Below, in pieces: positions 61,106 to 64,000 of a DNA stretch of 64,000 nucleotides. The stretch's first letter is position 1, and each line of letters starts with the position of its first letter. The notes under the pieces are model-generated. The model was not told the origin of the DNA, searched no databases, and worked only from the letters and a program-made list of their open reading frames with translations. Both the position numbers and the translations under genes were made by a program. The DNA is taken from contig CALYLW010001093.1 in NCBI GenBank assembly GCA_944989445.1, positions 62,001-126,000 of the forward strand. The letters are read 5' to 3'. Source of the DNA: Ampullaceana balthica. Lineage: Eukaryota > Mollusca > Gastropoda > Lymnaeidae.

Positions 61106-62585
61106 TAGGGGTCTACAGATATGAATTTTTGCCGATATTGCAGACACCCATATTACCGATATTTTTTGCCGATATGAGTATTTTTTAGGACAAAGACCAG
61201 TGGACATATTTGCTGACATCATTTTTAAATTTATGTCTTGTAATTATTTATATTTTATACCAGATTGTGCTACAGAGCCCACTTTTTTTTAGGGCGCCTA
61301 TGGCGTCCACTTTTTTCAAAAGCCCAACTAACTAAATACGAAATATTAAATTTCTGAAATGTACACTAAGTATTTCATAATTTTTAAAATATGAACTAAA
61401 ACAATGACATCATTGTTAATGTTAATCTGGAAACCAAAATGATTATGATTTTTAAGTCTATATTTTCAATAGGCGCCCACCTTTTTTTTGGTCAAAAGCC
61501 CAAGTAACTTATCCTTGTATGATAAATACGAAATATTCCTGAAATGTACACAAAGTATTTATATAATTTTTTTTTACAGTGCTAATCAACACACGATTTT
61601 TTAACTGCACGTCCCGTCGGTCCTGTCCGTGACACTACTAATTTTAGAAAGCAGAGCACCAAATTACTGCCACAAAAATAACTCTTTGAGTCAGTCAGCA
61701 CTGTATACAACACAAATGCTGACGTCAAAGGTGTGTGCGTTGTTTGGTTAATGTTAATCTGGAAACCAAAATGATTAGCGTTACAGCATCAGCCATAATT
61801 GAGGGTGTTTATATCATATGTTAGGCTACTGGTTTAATTAAGACAAACGGTAAATTAAGAAACAAATCGTACAACTTCATTTGAATTATAAGTGTGTGTC
61901 GATTAAGGTCTTCCGTATTTCGTGTTCATTCTTCTAAGTCAGTGGTTCCCAGACTTTTTTGGGTGGTGACCCCATTTTATAAAAGCCAAGTGACCTGTGG
62001 CCCACATGAAATTTAAATAAGTCATTTTCAATAACGTTTTTAAAAAATAGATCAAATTTGCATTTTAGTGACAGTTGGCGACCCTAAGAAAATCTTTTGC
62101 GAGGGTGGTTGCGTCCCACAGGATGGGAACTGCTGTTCTACGTCACTTCACTTCCTGTTTCTTTCTTTTCCTCGTAAACAACGCAGGAAAATGGATCGGA
62201 GTTGTTGTTTTTAATAGATAAAATAAGTTAATACCGTTATAATTGAGATAAAATAACACATCAAAACATTTTTTAAATTAATAATAACAAAAACAAAATT
62301 AAATTTAGATTTAGATTAATTTATTATTTTTACAAACTACTTTAACTCAAACAATATCATAGCACACGGCACGCTGTATGGTGGCTGTATATATTAATAC
62401 TAGGACTCTTGGTTCTTTCAATACCGGTATCGAGATCGATATATTAATTTGTTGAGATATTTATAAATCTAAATGATAATTTTTTTTCTGAATTTTTTTT
62501 GGGTCAAAATGTCACTTAATATGAAATATTGGTGACGTCAATACATGCTACTGATACCAATATTGCCAGCATCGGTATACCCCTG
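61106..62585. mobile_element. hAT-like element with nested MITE, 8-bp target duplication
   Basis: Flanked by GTATTTGA at 61098-61105 and 62586-62593. Ends TAGGGGTCTACAGATATG and ATCGGTATACCCCTG are inverted repeats with CCGATAT-type subterminal motifs. Interior contains a partly duplicated segment (AAATACGAAATATT and CTGAAATGTACAC twice) and a nested hAT MITE. No transposase seen. Confidence 0.85.
61940..62135. mobile_element. Short hAT MITE nested in the larger element
   Basis: Ends CAGTGGTTCCCAGAC and GATGGGAACTGCTG; flanked by TTCTAAGT (61932-61939) and TTCTACGT (62136-62143). Interior has GGTGGTGACCCC and GGCGACCCTAAG, usual for this MITE type. Confidence 0.9.
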
Positions 62586-62796
62586 GTATTTGAGTGATTT
62601 TGTTAAGTTTTGTTCAGCTGAAGATAAGAATGGACCTGTGATGGAACCTTGGGCCGTGAGTGACTCCTTGACCTAAGGGCAGCAGTGTGTCCAGTATGAT
62701 GCAAAGTTATTTTGTGTACTTTTAACAATCCTATGATGAAGTTTTAATTAAATGCATGGCAGAGTTCTTTAAACAAAATTATTCTGAAGGCATGTC

Positions 62797-63050
62797 ATAA
62801 ATGTCATCTAATCTGACATCTCTAAATCCAAGTCCCAAATGTCATCCAATCTGACCTATCTAAATCCAAGTCCCAAATATCATCCAATCTGACCTATCTA
62901 AATCCAAGTCCCAAATGTCATCCAATCTGACCTATCTAAATCCAAGTCCCAAATGTCATCCAATCTGACCTATCTAAATCCAAGTCCCAAATGTCATCCA
63001 ATCTGACCTATCTAAATCCAAGTCCCAAATGTCATCCAATCTGACCTACT
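62797..63050. repeat. 38-bp tandem repeat, about 7 copies
   Basis: Unit CCCAAATGTCATCCAATCTG plus ACCTATCTAAATCCAAGT, nearly perfect. Confidence 0.96.
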
Positions 63051-64000
63051 TTATGACATCATCCAGTGACAACCAGATTGTTTTCTACAAACATCCAAAC
63101 CACAACAGCTAGAAGTTGATAGTCTGGGGTAAAGTGTTCCCCTTTCCCATCAACTGTCTCTCAACCAACCAAACATTTTGACCCCCAGCAGTGGACATCT
63201 GACACCATCTACATGAGGAAGTGTCCAACAATTGATGGGAAATGGAAGACTAATGAGGACATTTTTTGTCCTGAGGAAACCCAAGCTTTTATTGCTAATG
63301 GCCTTTTCAGATGACTGTACTCAGTCACAAAACCTGTTAAGCTTATGTCAAAAGTTAGAGAGGACTTTTAGGACTCAATTCCCAAGGTTAAGATAAAATT
63401 TCTTCCTAAATAGATTGATACTCAGGCTTTGAGAAATTAAGGTAGATATTGTCTGTGAGTGTGTGTGTTATTGTGTGTGTGTGTGTGCTAAGTGAGAAGA
63501 AAAAGGTAATCCAGCAGATCTGGTTTGTAAAAACAACTTCACTGTGAAAAGTAGGTCAAGGCTTCTCTGATATGCCCTGACCTATTAAATATGTAAACTG
63601 TGTTCAAACCAACTGAGGCCCTGCACCCGACACCACCCCATATAACATCATCTTTCAAACAAAATACTTTTGAAGTGGCAAGATATCCACACTTTCAAGG
63701 GGTCCTATTACTGAGAGGGCAAAGTGTAATACATGCATCATAAATGTAGGCAACCAGTTAACACTCAGAGCATGTTCAGTAAAATAATGTCTACAAAACT
63801 CTTGTATTAAATATTTCTCTCTAACTGGCCCATATTGTAACATGTTCTTTTTTCCCTCTATTTGGACCTGTCACTAGAGAAAACTCCTCAACATGAAGAG
63901 AATCATCTGAACTAACAGCTTGTGATCCTTCACACAGAAGTCAAAGATAATACAAAACATCACAAGCAAATTTAAGCTGGTCACACCCAGTTCTGAGATC
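63051..64000. other. Right end of the window, upstream intron or flank of PRKAG
   Basis: A (GT)n run near 63455-63488. No exon of PRKAG or other gene recognised; the missing 5' exon(s) of PRKAG are presumably further right. Confidence 0.45.

Overview
The window looks like metazoan nuclear DNA, probably from a lophotrochozoan (most likely a gastropod or other mollusc). It is AT-rich, has many short GT-AG exons inside long introns, and carries numerous small DNA-transposon relics. Two animal-specific genes can be reconstructed exon by exon. The species cannot be told from the sequence alone. No bacterial operon, CRISPR array, rRNA or tRNA was seen.

Gene 1 (+ strand, about 6.7-36.7 kb, 3'UTR possibly to about 38.4 kb) is an orthologue of the vertebrate SRC kinase signalling inhibitor 1 / sickle tail family (SRCIN1 = p140Cap; KIAA1217 = SKT). 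Sixteen phase-compatible exons give about 1362 residues. The 3'-terminal exon carries two apparent single-base insertions, both in short homopolymers. A 69-nt in-phase cassette exon candidate lies in intron 8.

Gene 2 (- strand, from about 60.98 kb down to 40.84 kb) is the AMP-activated protein kinase gamma subunit (PRKAG). Eleven exons cover nearly the whole four-CBS core (331 residues plus stop); the 5' end lies beyond the right edge. The two genes converge tail to tail with about 2 kb between their probable 3' ends. No functional link between them is implied beyond being neighbours.

The most striking property is tandem repetition. About thirty minisatellite arrays occupy roughly a quarter of the window, most of them in introns. 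The left edge is inside an array of about 3.9 kb. At least five arrays begin exactly on an exon-intron junction and repeat the exon tail plus its 5' splice site; others begin at 3' splice sites. This happens in both genes, in unrelated sequence, so it looks like a recurrent process that copies splice sites into introns. In PRKAG the 45-bp unit keeps the reading frame open, so alternative donors would insert multiples of 15 residues between CBS1 and CBS2.

Mobile elements include: a decayed hAT transposon with an 8-bp target duplication and a broken BED-finger transposase (58.1-59.95 kb); a second decayed hAT (9.5-10.65 kb); a TTAA-flanked piggyBac-like element; Tigger/pogo-like elements with TA duplications; a four-copy hAT-like MITE family; and several nested insertions.
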